NCBI GenBank assembly: GCA_029449245.1
Contig: JANATF010000004.1
Location: 2,232,001-2,296,000 of the forward strand
Source of the DNA: Mortierella alpina
Taxonomy: Eukaryota > Mortierellomycota > Mortierellomycetes > Mortierellales > Mortierellaceae
Direction: 5' to 3'
DNA: 64,000 bases
Shown here: positions 29,854 through 41,191 of the stretch, piece by piece
Layout of the letters: the number at the start of each line of letters is the position of its first letter
Numbering within the stretch: the first letter of the stretch is position 1
Notes under the pieces: model-generated
What the model was told of the DNA's origin: nothing
The model's input: only the letters and a program-made list of their open reading frames with translations
Database searches by the model: none
Program-made: the position numbers and the translations under genes

Positions 29854-31746
29854 GACGCGATATGATTCTTTTCGGATGCTATGGTTGGGGTGTCTCCGAC
29901 GCGGGATGGATTTGTTTATTGTCCAGGGAAATATTTTGAGGGAGACGCTACGGGCTTATATATTTGGCATTTAGCGAGGCCGAAAAGTCTTTGCTCCTAC
30001 GCGGTTCTTGCCGTTGACAGATGACTACATCCAATTGGCAATAGTCTGTAAAATTCCGCACGCTTCGAAGCCATGACATTTTCTCCGCTCACGGCGACGA
30101 CAAAACCGTTACTAGAGACAATTAGATAGGACATGGTGAGAACATAGCAAAACCAAAAAGAATAAACCGAGAATACCTGATGTTCATTAGTGTGTGAACA
30201 GAAGCGGAAAAAGAACAAGAGACCGACGGGCGAATGAATAAAGACAATCCGTAATGAGTGCACTGGCGATATATTCAAACGTACTCACACTGCTGCTGCT
30301 GCTGCTGCAAAAAAAAGGTTTTCGCTTTTGTTGATATTGGCATAGACAAACCAACAGCAACCTTCACCGCAGCAGGAAGAGGCTAGATTTTCCACCTGCT
30401 TATTCTAGCACCTTCGTGGTAGAATCCATGAACCGTACGACTATCGACTATTTGATCGACACAGGTACTATTCAGGCCGCAACATATCGCGCACTCGTAA
30501 AGCACAAAGATGGGTCTCGAAAACATGTGCTGACTATGCACGCTTGTTCTAGCTTGTTTGACTTAGTTTAGCGTGTACCATTGTTGAACCAGACCCTCGG
30601 CAACCACAGAAACAATTAAAGACGAAACTAGACAGCCTACTACCAGACGAAAATCACCCTCGGTTTCCTTTACGGAGCACTTGAGCATGTTATTTGGTAA
30701 ACATGTGTTTTAAGAACTTGGTAGCTCTAACGAGGTAGGGACTACTATAGCACGATAAGTCCTTAAGAGACCGCCTACTACGCGTCCAGAGCGAAACCGC
30801 GTACGAGGCCATGAAAGTATATTTGTCTACTGCTAACCTGGGTATAGTGCCTGGTTGAGGGGCGTAGTTGTCCGCAGTCCTTTTTTTTTTTGCTAGTTCG
30901 AACTGTCGTTAGGGCTGTTGTTGTGCATGAGTTGTCATTTAGTACTAGGTGCTTCTGAAAAACACTCACCTCGATGAGAGGCGGGTTTCCTCTTATTCTG
31001 TTGCCTCTAGTAGAGTTGTTCCAGCCTCTATGAGCAACAAATTCTTGGGCCATGAGCTCACTAGCTCTCGTACACTGGATGGCACAGCTTTTGGTTTGCA
31101 CTCACCCCAAAGCGTCATTTCGCTACTGTCCTTTCTTTGTCATCAGTAACAAGTGGAGTTCCTTCGTGTGGATTTTTTTTATTAAAAAAAAAAGAATGTG
31201 AGATCGTTTATTTTCTAACGCATTTTCGCAATGTTTGATTCCATCCAAGAATACTGGAAAGCAATTTTTCTACACAAGGGGTTTGAAGGACATCACCATG
31301 AACTCAAGGCTGGAGTTGTTGCGTTGAAGCTTATCTCAAGGTAGGTAGTGATGAGCGAGTCAGGCACATCAAATAGGATCGCTTTGCTAGGATATGAACT
31401 TGAGATCAAAGGGTTGCGAAAGCCAACATAGCGTGGATGGTCAAGAGATTCATGTTGTACGAAAAAAAACTTGATGGTCCCTCTTAATCGTATCGTTCCA
31501 ATGCACAAAATCATCCCTTTGTACAAAGCGTCTGCCTGGAGAAAACAGGTGAACGAACCATTCCATTGCGTACTCATAATCATTGTAACGTGGCTTTTTG
31601 AGCAGTAGACTATATTTACGCGTTGAGCAGTAGACTATATTTACGCGTTGGAAAGCAAAAAGTTCGACTCTATTTAGGTGGATTGATTTACTTGTATATG
31701 GCGCGTGCTTCGCTAAACTTGGGCACACTCGTCAAGATACAATGGC
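29854..31746. other. Intergenic region with CTG repeat and 25-bp tandem duplication
   Basis: Nearly 1.9 kb without a supported gene. It holds the promoter of secreted-protein gene 2, about seven CTG units at 30290-30309, poly-T runs near 30881 and 31171, and a perfect 25-bp tandem duplication at 31600-31649. A frame at 30778-31101 (minus) starts with a C-x3-C but has no signal peptide. Confidence 0.45.
31600..31649. repeat. Perfect 25-bp tandem duplication
   Basis: The unit GAGCAGTAGACTATATTTAC plus GCGTT occurs twice head to tail without mismatch. It lies in the gap downstream of secreted-protein gene 3. Confidence 0.9.
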
Positions 31747-31974
31747 TCAGGCAATCTCCAATTGGATTTTTTGATCGCAAAGAGCTGGAGTGCCTGCGTC
31801 ACCACAGGCAGCTTGTGAGTTGATGGCTATCTCACAGGTCTCAGCGCAGGTCCTGGCAATATGCCGGAACACCTCCGCTTCGAAATGCTTGGTATACACT
31901 GCGGCCGCGGACGCAAGGGTGACCGGAAGTGTGATAGACACGATGCCAATCAGGGCAGTGCGGAGGAGTATCAT
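31747..31974 (-). CDS. Small secreted protein 3, short or truncated relative
   Basis: 75 residues: a signal peptide (LLRTALIGIVSITLPVTLAS), then four mature-region cysteines spaced C-x3-C-x9-C-x8-C. This resembles the first module of the two neighbouring secreted proteins with one residue less. Nine residues after the fourth Cys comes a TGA stop, just where the next Cys of a mirrored module would fall (TGA is one base from TGC/TGT). It may therefore be a truncated paralogue, or simply a shorter protein. TATAAATA lies at 32141-32148. Relationship and function are uncertain. Confidence 0.55.
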   Translation of the reverse strand: MILLRTALIGIVSITLPVTLASAAAVYTKHFEAEVFRHIARTCAETCEIAINSQAACGDAGTPALCDQKIQLEIA

Positions 31975-32361
31975 TATAATGGTGATGTTGAGATCAGGAC
32001 AAGGGAGGAAGAGTAAATTTTTTTTTGATCGTCAAAGTTTTAATCCGAATCGGAGGAGGGAGGAAGAGTGAAAGGAACAAACTTATGCACGGAGCTGGAG
32101 AACAGGAGCAGTTTGGAAGACACTTGGGGGCACACTTGGTTATTTATACTGAGAGGTTTAATGATTCAATGCTCCGTCTCGTATCCGCTCCATCATGCCA
32201 CATCACCAAGACTGGTCGCGGCCTTTGAGGCGGATCGAACACGCGAGGTACGTTCCTCACGACGACCGTTCTCAAACTGACTGAGACGGTCACAATAACC
32301 AAAATTGGTGCTGCCATATGGTGCGGAGTGGTACGTTTGAGATTTTGAATCCCTAATCCAC
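31975..32361. promoter_or_regulatory. Divergent promoter region of secreted-protein gene 3 and PUS4
   Basis: 387 bases between divergent genes. TATAAATA on the minus strand at 32141-32148 serves the secreted-protein gene, 167 bases from its ATG. No TATA is seen close to the PUS4 start, which fits a housekeeping promoter. Confidence 0.5.
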
Positions 32362-33692
32362 ATGGCAGCACTGAAGGCAACGCAATGCGCCGCACACGCA
32401 ACATCGCTTGTTCCATCGCGCACACACTCGGCCTTGTCAGGCTTGTTTGCAGTGAACAAGCCAGCGAATGTGACCTCGACGACCATTCTCGATTACCTGC
32501 AGCGCATTTGTAAACGTAACAAGGAACACCCTCTGGTGAAAAGGGTACTTGAGCTCGATGGGTCCAAGCGCGCGAGACGCGGCTTGGTCAAGATTGGTCA
32601 CGGAGGGACACTCGACCCCCTAGCACGGGGCATAGTTGGTGAGCATGTGGCAACATATCTTGATGAATACTACTAAAGTGGCGTGCTACCCTAACCCACG
32701 CTTTTTGTTTGACGAACGGGCGTGTGAACAGTGGTAGGAATGGGGTCTGGCTGCAAGAAGCTTCATAATATGAGTTCCTCATCCAAGGTAGGACTTGGAG
32801 ACATGCAATGAGATATGACTTTGCCCGAAACTACCTGCAGGAATGGGGGCTAATACATAAGCACTAAGGTGTATATTGCGGAAGCGCGTCTAGGATTTAG
32901 TTCGACGACCTTGGACTGCACGGGATCACTTGTCGATCAAGCCCCGACAGATCATATTACCAAGGATAGCGTCATCCAGGCACTGAAGGCCTTCAAGGGT
33001 GAAATCAATCAAACCCCTCCCTTGTAAACTTACCTCACACAAAGTCACCCTTCCGACTCTTGGCCATATATGGTACCGAGTTTTTCTCACTCATGATGAC
33101 ACACGTTGTTCATATTCGTAATAGATACTCTGCACTGAGCATGGACGGGAAACGGCTGTACGATTATGCACGCGAGGGCATTCCACTGCCGCGTGAGATT
33201 CCCACAAGAAAGGTGCAGATCTACAGTCTTGATCTATTGTCATTTCCGGACGATAACACCACACCCGATCCGTCGTTGAAACACCTTGGATTTCACGCCG
33301 AAAATGGGTTGCCCGGCGGATCATCCGCAGAGTCTGCACAGTCAACAGCAACGGTGTTTGACGATGGATTCAAGTCAAAGCCGACGTCCTCAACCGACCC
33401 AAATCACATTGCAATCCCCTCTTCACCTCAAGGGATGTACTTTCATATCAGGGTCCATTGTTCCTCTGGCACATATATCCGTACGCTGATCGCCGATATC
33501 GCCTCACATCTCGGTACGGTCGGACACATGACGGATCTTTTGAGGGTTGAGCAGTCCGGGTTCAAGCTTGGTGGCGAATCGACCCTGGAGGTGGGTGATT
33601 GCAAGGATATCGAACTAGTCGACCGGGCAATTCAAGCCGGGAACCGTATATGGGAGATCCGGGAGCAAAACGAAGCAATTCCTGCCGCATAA
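32362..33692 (+). CDS. PUS4: tRNA pseudouridine-55 synthase (TruB/Pus4 family)
   Basis: Four exons: 32362-32638, 32732-32787, 32869-33023 and 33125-33692, all in phase, giving 351 residues (yeast Pus4 is 403). GLFAVNKPANVTS and HGGTLDPLARGIVVVGMGSGCK are the TruB motifs; Asp in GTLDP is the catalytic nucleophile. YSALSMDGKRLYDYAREG and the late block HIRVHCSSGTYIRTLIADI, followed by GTVGHMTDLLR, complete the catalytic domain. The enzyme makes pseudouridine 55 in the T-loop of tRNAs in the nucleus and, in yeast, mitochondria. The second exon (56 bases) and third exon are invisible without splicing. It is convergent with the COX14-like gene. Confidence 0.92.
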
Positions 33693-33883
33693 AAAAAATC
33701 CAGTCCTTCATGCATGCACCAAACAGCATTATACGCAGTGTTTGTCCACATGTCGCCTTGTTGGAGCGACACATTCTTCTTTGAAAACCGGAGGCGATCT
33801 GGAAGGCGTGTATGAACTTTGTTGCGTGGTTTACTACTGTACTTTGGATGCTATGGTCGAACAAGAGTGTCTTTGTTGGCTCC

Positions 33884-34335
33884 TTATACCTGTCTCCTTG
33901 CCTGCTGCTCCAGTCGTTGTCTCTCCATCTCCATTTCTCCCTGTCGACGCAGCTCTGCCATTTGTTCCTATGAAGCCATGATAGGAGGGAGTGCCATGTT
34001 CATTAACACAGGGTCAGGGGCAGCGCAAACGATGTTCCAGGTTGATGAGCCTTGCACACTTACAGCATCCCAGGTTGCCTTCATGATTTTGTTCTTTTCG
34101 ATACGGGCGTTGACCAGCTGAACGGTCCCCACTCCAATGTATACTAAAAGGAGGTATTGAGCATCTGTTAGAACAATGCACCACTTCCGAAGATCCAGAT
34201 TCAATTCACCCTTCTTTCTGAAAGCGAAGCGCCACGAATAGAGCGCCTGACGGTACCGGTGGCACTGAAGACACCTAGAATAAAGGCGCGGTGTGCAAAG
34301 TCTGCAATCTTTGTTGTTGCGTTCATGGTTGACAT
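33884..34335 (-). CDS. COX14-like mitochondrial membrane protein
   Basis: Three exons on minus: 34335-34257, 34143-34064 and 33967-33884, in phase, giving 80 residues. The sequence around the single membrane span (IADFAHRAFILGVFSATVYI followed by GVGTVQLVNARIEKNK) matches the pattern of Cox14/C12orf62: a short N-terminus, then AD-x-x-HR or YK, then one TM with T-V-Y. The C-terminus is a Glu/Gln/Arg coiled-coil tail ending QARRQV. Cox14 acts with Mss51 in COX1 synthesis and early complex IV assembly in the inner mitochondrial membrane. Such short proteins give weak matches, so the family call is tentative; the gene structure is well supported by phase. An in-frame ATG nine bases later is an alternative start. 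Confidence 0.55.
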
Positions 34336-34607
34336 GTAGAAGATCGTTGTGGTGGGTTGTTCATTGTGCAATGGCAATGGATGCGGAGACAAAAGGAGAT
34401 CATAAGTCGTGACTCCCCTTATGCCGCTCATTTGTTGGACGGCTCCAAGAAGACCCAGCCATAGAAAAAAAAAGAAAAAAAAGTTTCAGAACAATTGACG
34501 TCAATAAAGCCATTGGGGCGTATATAAGCCCTTCCCTATCCATCACCAGTTATCCAACTTACACCCACACACCAGTTTATCCAAATCAACACCCCCACAC
34601 AGCCATC
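34336..34607 (+). promoter_or_regulatory. Divergent promoter with CRE/ATF palindrome and TATA
   Basis: TGACGTCA at 34496-34503, a perfect CRE/ATF bZIP site, stands 18 bases before TATATAAG at 34521-34528, which in turn is about 80 bases before the SBDS-domain gene ATG. Poly-A rich DNA at 34466-34483 precedes it. The layout suggests a stress-inducible bZIP-controlled promoter for the plus-strand gene. Confidence 0.55.
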
Positions 34608-35145
34608 ATGGAAAAGATCGTTTACAAGGCCCAGAACCACCCCGGACAGCATATGCCTGATGTCTTTGTTCTTGCCGAGCCCGGCATGGCTCTTAAATAC
34701 CGCGCGCAAAAGTCCCACCAAGGCCCTATGGGCAACCACGTCAAGCATGCCAAAGAGGCTGACAAGAATGAGCCGTCGCTTGCTCTCGTTGACGTTGTTC
34801 AAGGTATGTCCCACAAAATCTGTCGTCAACAATAATAACAGCAACATGTTCTCGCGGTGATCTCTTTCTCGCAACCTATGACAGGCGTTCGAGCGCGAGT
34901 ATTGTCACTCGCGCTCAATCTATGAGCAAATACCTTTGGTATAGATTTCTCATTATGTTCGTGTGTTCTGCTGCCTGTCTTTCATAGTATTTGACATTTT
35001 CCAGACGGTTAACGGCAAGGGTTTCGAGGGAAAGGTGGCCCGCCCATCCAAGTCAGATCTGGCAGCGATCTTCAACACGGAGGACGAGCAGGCCGTTGTA
35101 GAGCAGATTGTTCTCCAAGGCGAGATCCAAGGAACGCACGTCTAG
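34608..35145 (+). CDS. RTC3: Small SBDS-domain protein (Rtc3/Yhr087w-like)
   Basis: Two exons: 34608-34803 and 34988-35145, joined in phase 1, giving 117 residues (yeast Rtc3 is 111). Splicing produces LALVDVVQVFDIFQTVNGKG, then FEGKVARPSKSDLAAIFNT and a C-terminal QIVLQGEIQGT. This is the N-terminal SBDS fold without the later SBDS domains. The yeast relative is a stress-induced protein linked to RNA metabolism and telomere-capping phenotypes. A CRE palindrome and strong TATA box upstream fit stress control. The acceptor at CATAG 34987 is required; the later CAG acceptor would break the frame. Confidence 0.8.
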
Positions 35146-35755
35146 ATGATGAAAGAGTGACGGGGCAGGATGCACCGTTGTGCTGCCGTGGCCGGTGCAA
35201 TGCATTGTATATATTTTAAAGGATGATCGTATATAAAAGAATGGTCTGACCCCTTGATCGCCATTACTACATGTATAAAGCTGTAGTTTATGTCATGATG
35301 AAGGTGCGGAGTTGTATGGTGCAAAGGAACGGGCCTTCTTGAAGCACTTGGTCAGCCACAGCCCTGTTGCTATTTTTAGAAGTAGCTGGCTACTCTTAAA
35401 AAGCAGGACTTGTGGTGCTGTGGTGTGCTTCAACCCTTTGCTATCGGAGGCATAGCAGAGAGCAGAGGGTCCATGGTTCATCAGCTGTGGTGATTGTTTA
35501 TTTCTACTTGGCATTTTTGGATAGACGATAGGCTTTTTATCATAAGGTCCTCATCATTGGGCTTTGCTTCTCACACTTTCGTTCTGTACTCTCTAATTCA
35601 TCATACTTCACTCATCACACTTCACTCATCACACGCTTCACTCATCTTCACTCATCACACACTTCACTCATCACACTCCTCTCACACCACTCTCACGCCA
35701 TTCTCAACTCTCCAGATCCTCTCCCACCGTCTACATTTCACTCCCCCTACACCAA
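35146..35755. other. Intergenic region with CACTCATCACACTT repeats
   Basis: About 600 bases. From about 35601 to 35686 an imperfect array of CTTCACTCATCACA-type units forms a pyrimidine/AC-rich tract just upstream of the MARVEL gene, probably in its 5' leader. Nothing else was seen. Confidence 0.6.
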
Positions 35756-36982
35756 ATGAATCTCTCGCCCACATCTCGGACCCTGTTCCTGGTCCAGATC
35801 GGGACATTTGTTTCCGGTCTCATCGTCATCGTCTGCTGTTGCCTGTACTTTTCTGCATACCCCAATTCACCCGAGGCAGAAGGCGTTTCCGCCATCGCAT
35901 GCGCCACACTCGCCTTCGCGCTCCTATCAACCATCACCACCCTCGTCCTGGTGTTACGGCAGAAATCTGGGAGGACCCTCAACGCTGCGATTGAAGGCTG
36001 CTGGGTTGGCTTTGCTATTCTCATGTGGATCCTCGCAGCGGTCGGAGGAATCGCCAAGCCAGCCAACGGAATGACAAACGTCTCTTGCAAAGTGCTTCCC
36101 TCCGGAAAGAGCACAGACGACAAGAACTTTCTCAGGGCTTGTCAGTCCATGTTCGCCTCAACCGCCTTTTGTATAGTTTCGGCCTTGTTCTTCATCGCCA
36201 CCGCTGGAATTCTTATCACCTTTGCCATCCAGCGTGCTGTTCGTGACAAGAAGGCGGCTCAGGTGAAGGTTGGAGGAACCTACCAGCTTGGACCCTCGCC
36301 TTCGCAATACCGACGTGCCGAGCAGCATGGCGAAATTCCGACAGAAGAACCCAAGTATGGCGATATGGAGGCGGGTTCACCGTCCGCAGCCCATTCCGCA
36401 ACAGCGCCAGTAACGCCAGCAACTCCAGCAGCACAGGCCACTCCCGGTACGTCGGTCATGGCGCCAGCAACAACGAGCATTATTCACGGCGGTAGCTTCT
36501 CGCAAAATGTGTATCAGACGCCTGCCATGACAACTCCAGCACCTGTTCTGGCTACTCCTGCCCCTGCAATGGCTCTCCCTCACGCCACAGGTGCCTCGTC
36601 TCCGTACAACACGTATTCAAGTGGAGGCCACGTCCCTCAGGCTAGTTATCAGTCTGCAGTGTCCGGTGGCTATGACTACAACACCGTTGCCAGTAACGCC
36701 AACCCATCCGGAGGCTATTTCGCTCATGGAACTGGTCATGTGCAGCAGCCGTCGAATATGTCGGCCTCTGCTTATGACCAGCACAACGCATACTCCAGCA
36801 GCGGCAACGTGTACCCACAGCAGATGCCCTATCCACAGCAGACAACACAGGAAGGCGGGTACCCCATGATGGGACCTCCTCACCAGCAGTCTCCCTACGG
36901 CGTCCAGTACATGAGCCAGCAGCCTCAAGGCCAACGCCCGCAAACCCCAGTGATGGCCATGCCCCGGCCCGAACATTTTTGA
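35756..36982 (+). CDS. MARVEL-domain membrane protein with Pro/Ala/Gln-rich tail
   Basis: 408 residues, one exon. Four membrane segments lie at about 10-32, 44-66, 80-101 and 133-157, with a Cys-containing luminal loop between TM3 and TM4 (VSCKVLPS ... LRACQS). This is the MARVEL topology of proteins in membrane-apposition and eisosome-like domains. After TM4 a cytosolic basic stretch (QRAVRDKKAAQVK) leads into a ~230-residue disordered tail rich in Ala/Thr/Pro, then Tyr/Gln/Pro repeats. The ATG at 35756 is the first in frame and lies after a pyrimidine-rich leader. The function of the tail is unknown. Confidence 0.75.
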   Translation: MNLSPTSRTLFLVQIGTFVSGLIVIVCCCLYFSAYPNSPEAEGVSAIACATLAFALLSTITTLVLVLRQKSGRTLNAAIEGCWVGFAILMWILAAVGGIAKPANGMTNVSCKVLPSGKSTDDKNFLRACQSMFASTAFCIVSALFFIATAGILITFAIQRAVRDKKAAQVKVGGTYQLGPSPSQYRRAEQHGEIPTEEPKYGDMEAGSPSAAHSATAPVTPATPAAQATPGTSVMAPATTSIIHGGSFSQNVYQTPAMTTPAPVLATPAPAMALPHATGASSPYNTYSSGGHVPQASYQSAVSGGYDYNTVASNANPSGGYFAHGTGHVQQPSNMSASAYDQHNAYSSSGNVYPQQMPYPQQTTQEGGYPMMGPPHQQSPYGVQYMSQQPQGQRPQTPVMAMPRPEHF

Positions 36983-37894
36983 GGCCCCATCGCCTCCCTC
37001 TGTAGTCTGAAATAAGCCTCGCGAATATTTTTACCATGATGTAATTAAATATATAAAACTGCGTAATTGTAAATATTCACCGCGCCTTGACCCGTCGCTC
37101 ACTGCTCAGTGTCCGCATCAGCTTCTTGATTCCATATCGCTCACACACTCTGTCTCCTCTCTCTCTCTTTCTCTCTGTCTCTCTCTCTCTCTGTCTCTCT
37201 GTCTCTCTGTCTCTCTGTCACTCTCTGTCCATCAGCCTATTCCTCTTTCCTCCTTCCCGTCTCTCCTCTCCTGTCTGCAGTCTCAACCAAGTAGAGTATT
37301 CGTTTCATCTCTGGCCCTTTGCACTGCCATCTCGTTCGCCGCCAAGTCACACGTCCTAGCGCGACTCCCAAGAGCCTTCACGCCAAGCACTCTTCACACG
37401 CCCCCTGGATGCCAGCTGTACATCTCCTGCTCATTCGCCCGATACATCTCCTCCTTGTCTCAAGCGCGCCCTTTTATCTCGCTCGACTTCACCACCCTCG
37501 TTGTGCCTGCCAACACTTTTTTCTTTTTTTCTTTTTACGTGAGCAGTGCTTCAACCCCACGATTGTGTGAGTTGTCGCGTCCACCAGGTTTCTGTTAATC
37601 GCACACATCCAGATTCGACCTTCCTCAGCTCACGGCAGCAGGAGCAGTGTTTGCGCGTTGCCTCTGGCCGTGGAAATATGGAGGCCATAACAACTCGAGT
37701 CGAACATCCAGCCCCAATCCCACAAAACACAACACACATTCACCAGACTACATGAGGGCTCTCTTTTCCCTGCCTCCTTTTTCTTAATAATCCAGGTCAA
37801 ATCGTCTGACCTTGACCCCCTGTTCTTTTCTCTGATTCGTCCTCCTACTTCACAGACTCTAGTCAAAAGCAACAACGTCAACTCCTTTTCCTCC
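36983..37894. other. Intergenic region with CT/CTGT microsatellite, upstream of VAC8
   Basis: About 900 bases. A CTCTCTGT-type microsatellite spans roughly 37151-37228, followed by C/T-rich DNA up to the VAC8 start. This looks like a long pyrimidine-rich promoter/leader. No gene or structured RNA was recognised. Confidence 0.6.
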
Positions 37895-40800
37895 ATGGGT
37901 GCCTGTTCTAGTTGCTGCGCCGGTAAGAGCTTTGACACATGCACGATGCACCTGCTCGTCTTCGTGGGACTATGGGTTGTGATTCTAATAAACTCTCTTC
38001 CTTGTATTATGTGACACTACACCCCGACCTGCCTTCTTACCTAAACGCAACGAACCCACTCTCTCCCACCCACCCACTCACTCACTTCTGTGCTTCATTT
38101 GCGTCTGCGCCCGTCAACCCGCCTGTCGCCTGCCTTGCATCCTTTCATCCTTATTGCTCACCTGGACCGTCCTTCTCCGCCGGTGCTCTCGTTAATCTTG
38201 TCACTTCACACCGCCGCCCCGCCATGCACGGTTGCTTCCTACCTCGACTGTACTAGACCGCAATCGAAACGGTCTTTATGAACCCCTCCTTCAGGAGAAT
38301 GAGCGCGAGGCTGTAGCCGACTTGCTACAGTATCTTGAGAGTAAGTATTGCCAAGCAAAGGAAGGCCAAAGGAAAAGGACACATACATTATTCTGGATTA
38401 CGTGGCATGGGCGTAAGGTGCTGATTCGGAGGACAGGTCGGCAAAGTGGTGCGGAGTATGGGGTTTTTTTCTTCTGTATGGACAGGGGTGTGCCTTGGAG
38501 GGGTCTGGGCGAGTTACCTCACATGCATAACGCGAGGAAGTGTGCATAAATCGGCCCTTTGTCCCTGCAATACCATACCAATCATGGCCTGACCAAGAGA
38601 CATTCAAGGGGGCAGACCACGCAACACTACAGGATGCAGCAACAACAGGACAGGACAGGACAGGACGAGCATAGACACCATGGGAAAACGAGGTCTTGCC
38701 CAAGAGACGCATGAGGATCGCGAGCTTTTCTCCCGTCAGCTATGAGCCAGTTGCTATGCTATCTCTCCCCTGGATGTTCATCGTTCCATCTCTCGCGAGC
38801 TGCTGCGACCTCTTTGTGCGGACCTGTCCCGGGACATCGCCCCCCGTTGTGCGCTGGCTTGACAGCTGATCGCCCTCTCTTTCAGCTCACTCTACTCCCA
38901 TTCCTTCCTTACCACGCACCTTCTTCTCCCCAAACACTGTGCCTGTGCTTGTTTGTTGCTGTATTTGGCTGCTGTATTTGGTTTCCAAGAACATGGACAC
39001 TTTACGCACTGTTGGCCTGATGCCTCGCCGTGATGCCTCACCTTTTTTTTTTTGTGATTTTTTTCATCTCCTATTTGTGATGTTGAAATGCGATATGACC
39101 TCGTGCCTAGCATCTTTATGTTTTCTTCGCCTCTGCTGATGACGGTGTGCCTACATACTAACCTGCTGTCATATGACCCAATAGATCGCACAGAAACCAA
39201 CTTCTTCGAAGGAGATCCCCTGCGTGCCCTCTCGACTTTGGCATTCTCTGACAACGTAGACCTGCAGAGGTCTGCCGCCCTTGCGTTTGCTGAAATTACT
39301 GAGAAAGGTATGTCCCTGCCCCACCGTCTCTCTGCACCAACGCACTAACTAGCACTGCGCATGCAGATTCTCACACGTCAGCAAACCCCGTCCCTACTCT
39401 TACGTGCACCTCATAATAGATGTCAGAGCTGTAGACCGTGACACACTTGAACCCGTACTTTTCCTGCTTCAGTCGCACGATGTGGAGGTTCAGCGAGCAG
39501 CTTCAGCTGCTTTGGGCAACCTGGCCGTCAACAGTAAGTGTTTCGCTCATGGCATTTTGGCCAAGTCAATCGGTAATAGCAATCGGTAATAGCTGTGCAG
39601 CCATTCTAACAAACATTTCGTGTTATATAGCCGAGAACAAATTGCTAATTGTCAAGCTCGGCGGACTAGAGCCCCTCATTCGCCAGATGCTCTCTCCCAA
39701 TGTTGAGGTTCAGTGCAACGCTGTGGGGTGCATCACCAACCTCGCCACACATGGTATGTGCATGAATGTATCATTAGGGCTTACACTATGATTTATGTCT
39801 ATATCTTCTAACCCGATTTCTGTTGTGACGTGGTTATACTTAGATGAGAACAAGACAAAGATTGCAAAGTCAGGAGCACTGGTGCCTTTGACACGTCTTG
39901 CACGGTCAAAGGACATGCGGGTGCAACGTAATGCCACTGGAGCCTTACTCAACATGACGCACTCGGACGAAAACAGACAACAGTTGGTCAACGCAGGAGC
40001 CATCCCGGTCCTGGTCAGTCTCCTGAGCTCTCCCGACACAGACGTGCAGTACTATTGCACAACTGCCCTCAGCAACATCGCCGTGGACAGTGCCAATCGG
40101 AAAAAGTTGGCTCAGACCGAGACGAAGCTCGTCAACTCCCTCATTGGACTCATGGACTCGACCAGTCTCAAGGTCGAATGCCAAGCAGCCTTGGCCCTTC
40201 GTAATCTGGCCTCGGATGAAAAGTACCAGTTGGAGATTGTGCGGTCCCGGGGGTTGACGCCACTCCTCCGTCTGTTAAAGTCAACGTTCTTGCCGTTGAT
40301 CCTGTCGTCCGTCGCGTGCATTCGCAACATTTCCATCCATCCCCTGAACGAGTCACCCATTATCGACGCAGGATTTCTTGAACCACTCATTGCACTGTTG
40401 GCCTATGATGAGAATGAGGAGATTCAGTGCCACGCCATCTCGACTCTCCGTAACTTGGCAGCAAGCAGTGAACGCAACAAGAGAGCTATTGTCGAGGCGG
40501 GTGCAGTTGAGCGCGTGTGTGAACTTGTCTTGAATGTGCCCCTTAGCGTGCAGTCCGAGATGACGGCGTGCGTCGCAGTTTTGGCCTTGAGTGGTAGGAA
40601 CACTTATTTTTCACTTTTAATATCGCCGTTTGTGCTTGCTAGCAAAACGACTGCCTCATGCCAACGCAACGCTCACTCAACCATGCTTTTGCCTGTCTTG
40701 TGAAATTTATTTTAGATGAGCTCAAGCCAAGACTTCTTCAACTGGGCGCATTGGATGTCTTGATCCCTCTCACGGATTCTCCAAGCGTTGAGGTTCAGGG

Positions 40801-41191
40801 CAACAGTGCGGCGGCTATTGGAAACCTTTCTTCAAAGATTTATGATTACCAGCCCTTCATTACCGTATGGGAGGAACCAGCCGGCGGACTTCATGGCTAC
40901 CTCTCTCGATTCCTCGAGAGCGCTGACACCACATTCCAGCACATCGCGATCTGGACGATTGTTCAGTTTTTGGAAGGGAGCGATGTCGACTTGATCGATC
41001 TAATTACTCGCTCGTCCGATATTATACCCGCGGTCAGGCAATTGACCCAGACTTTGGATTCTTCTTCGCCACCTCAGTACACTCAGCAGGACGAGAACAG
41101 CCTGACTAGCGACGAAAGCGAGATTGTTGGATTGGCGAGGCGGGTTGTTAGTATGTTGGCACCCGACCAGTACGATAAGCAGAAGCAGTAA
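37895..41191 (+). CDS. VAC8: Vacuolar armadillo-repeat protein Vac8
   Basis: Seven exons: 37895-37922, 38257-38340, 39185-39307, 39420-39533, 39631-39753, 39844-40593 and 40716-41191. Each internal junction is phase 1, giving 565 residues (yeast Vac8 is 578). Exon 1 encodes only MGACSSCCA: Gly2 for N-myristoylation and Cys4, 7 and 8 for palmitoylation, the known vacuole anchor. [69 protein letters not shown] and [12 protein letters not shown] follow as successive armadillo repeats. Vac8 supports vacuole inheritance (with Vac17), nucleus-vacuole junctions (Nvj1), vacuole fusion and autophagy (Atg13). Introns 1 (334) and 2 (844 bases) are long for this window. Confidence 0.96.

Noticed and set aside
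30778-31101. Minus frame starting with C-x3-C, possible fourth secreted-protein gene
   Set aside because: No signal peptide, the third Cys position is Phe and the mirrored module is missing. At most a relic.
31671-31690. GTTCGACTC reminiscent of a tRNA T-loop
   Set aside because: No cloverleaf or A-box at the right distance; no tRNA gene was supported anywhere in the window.
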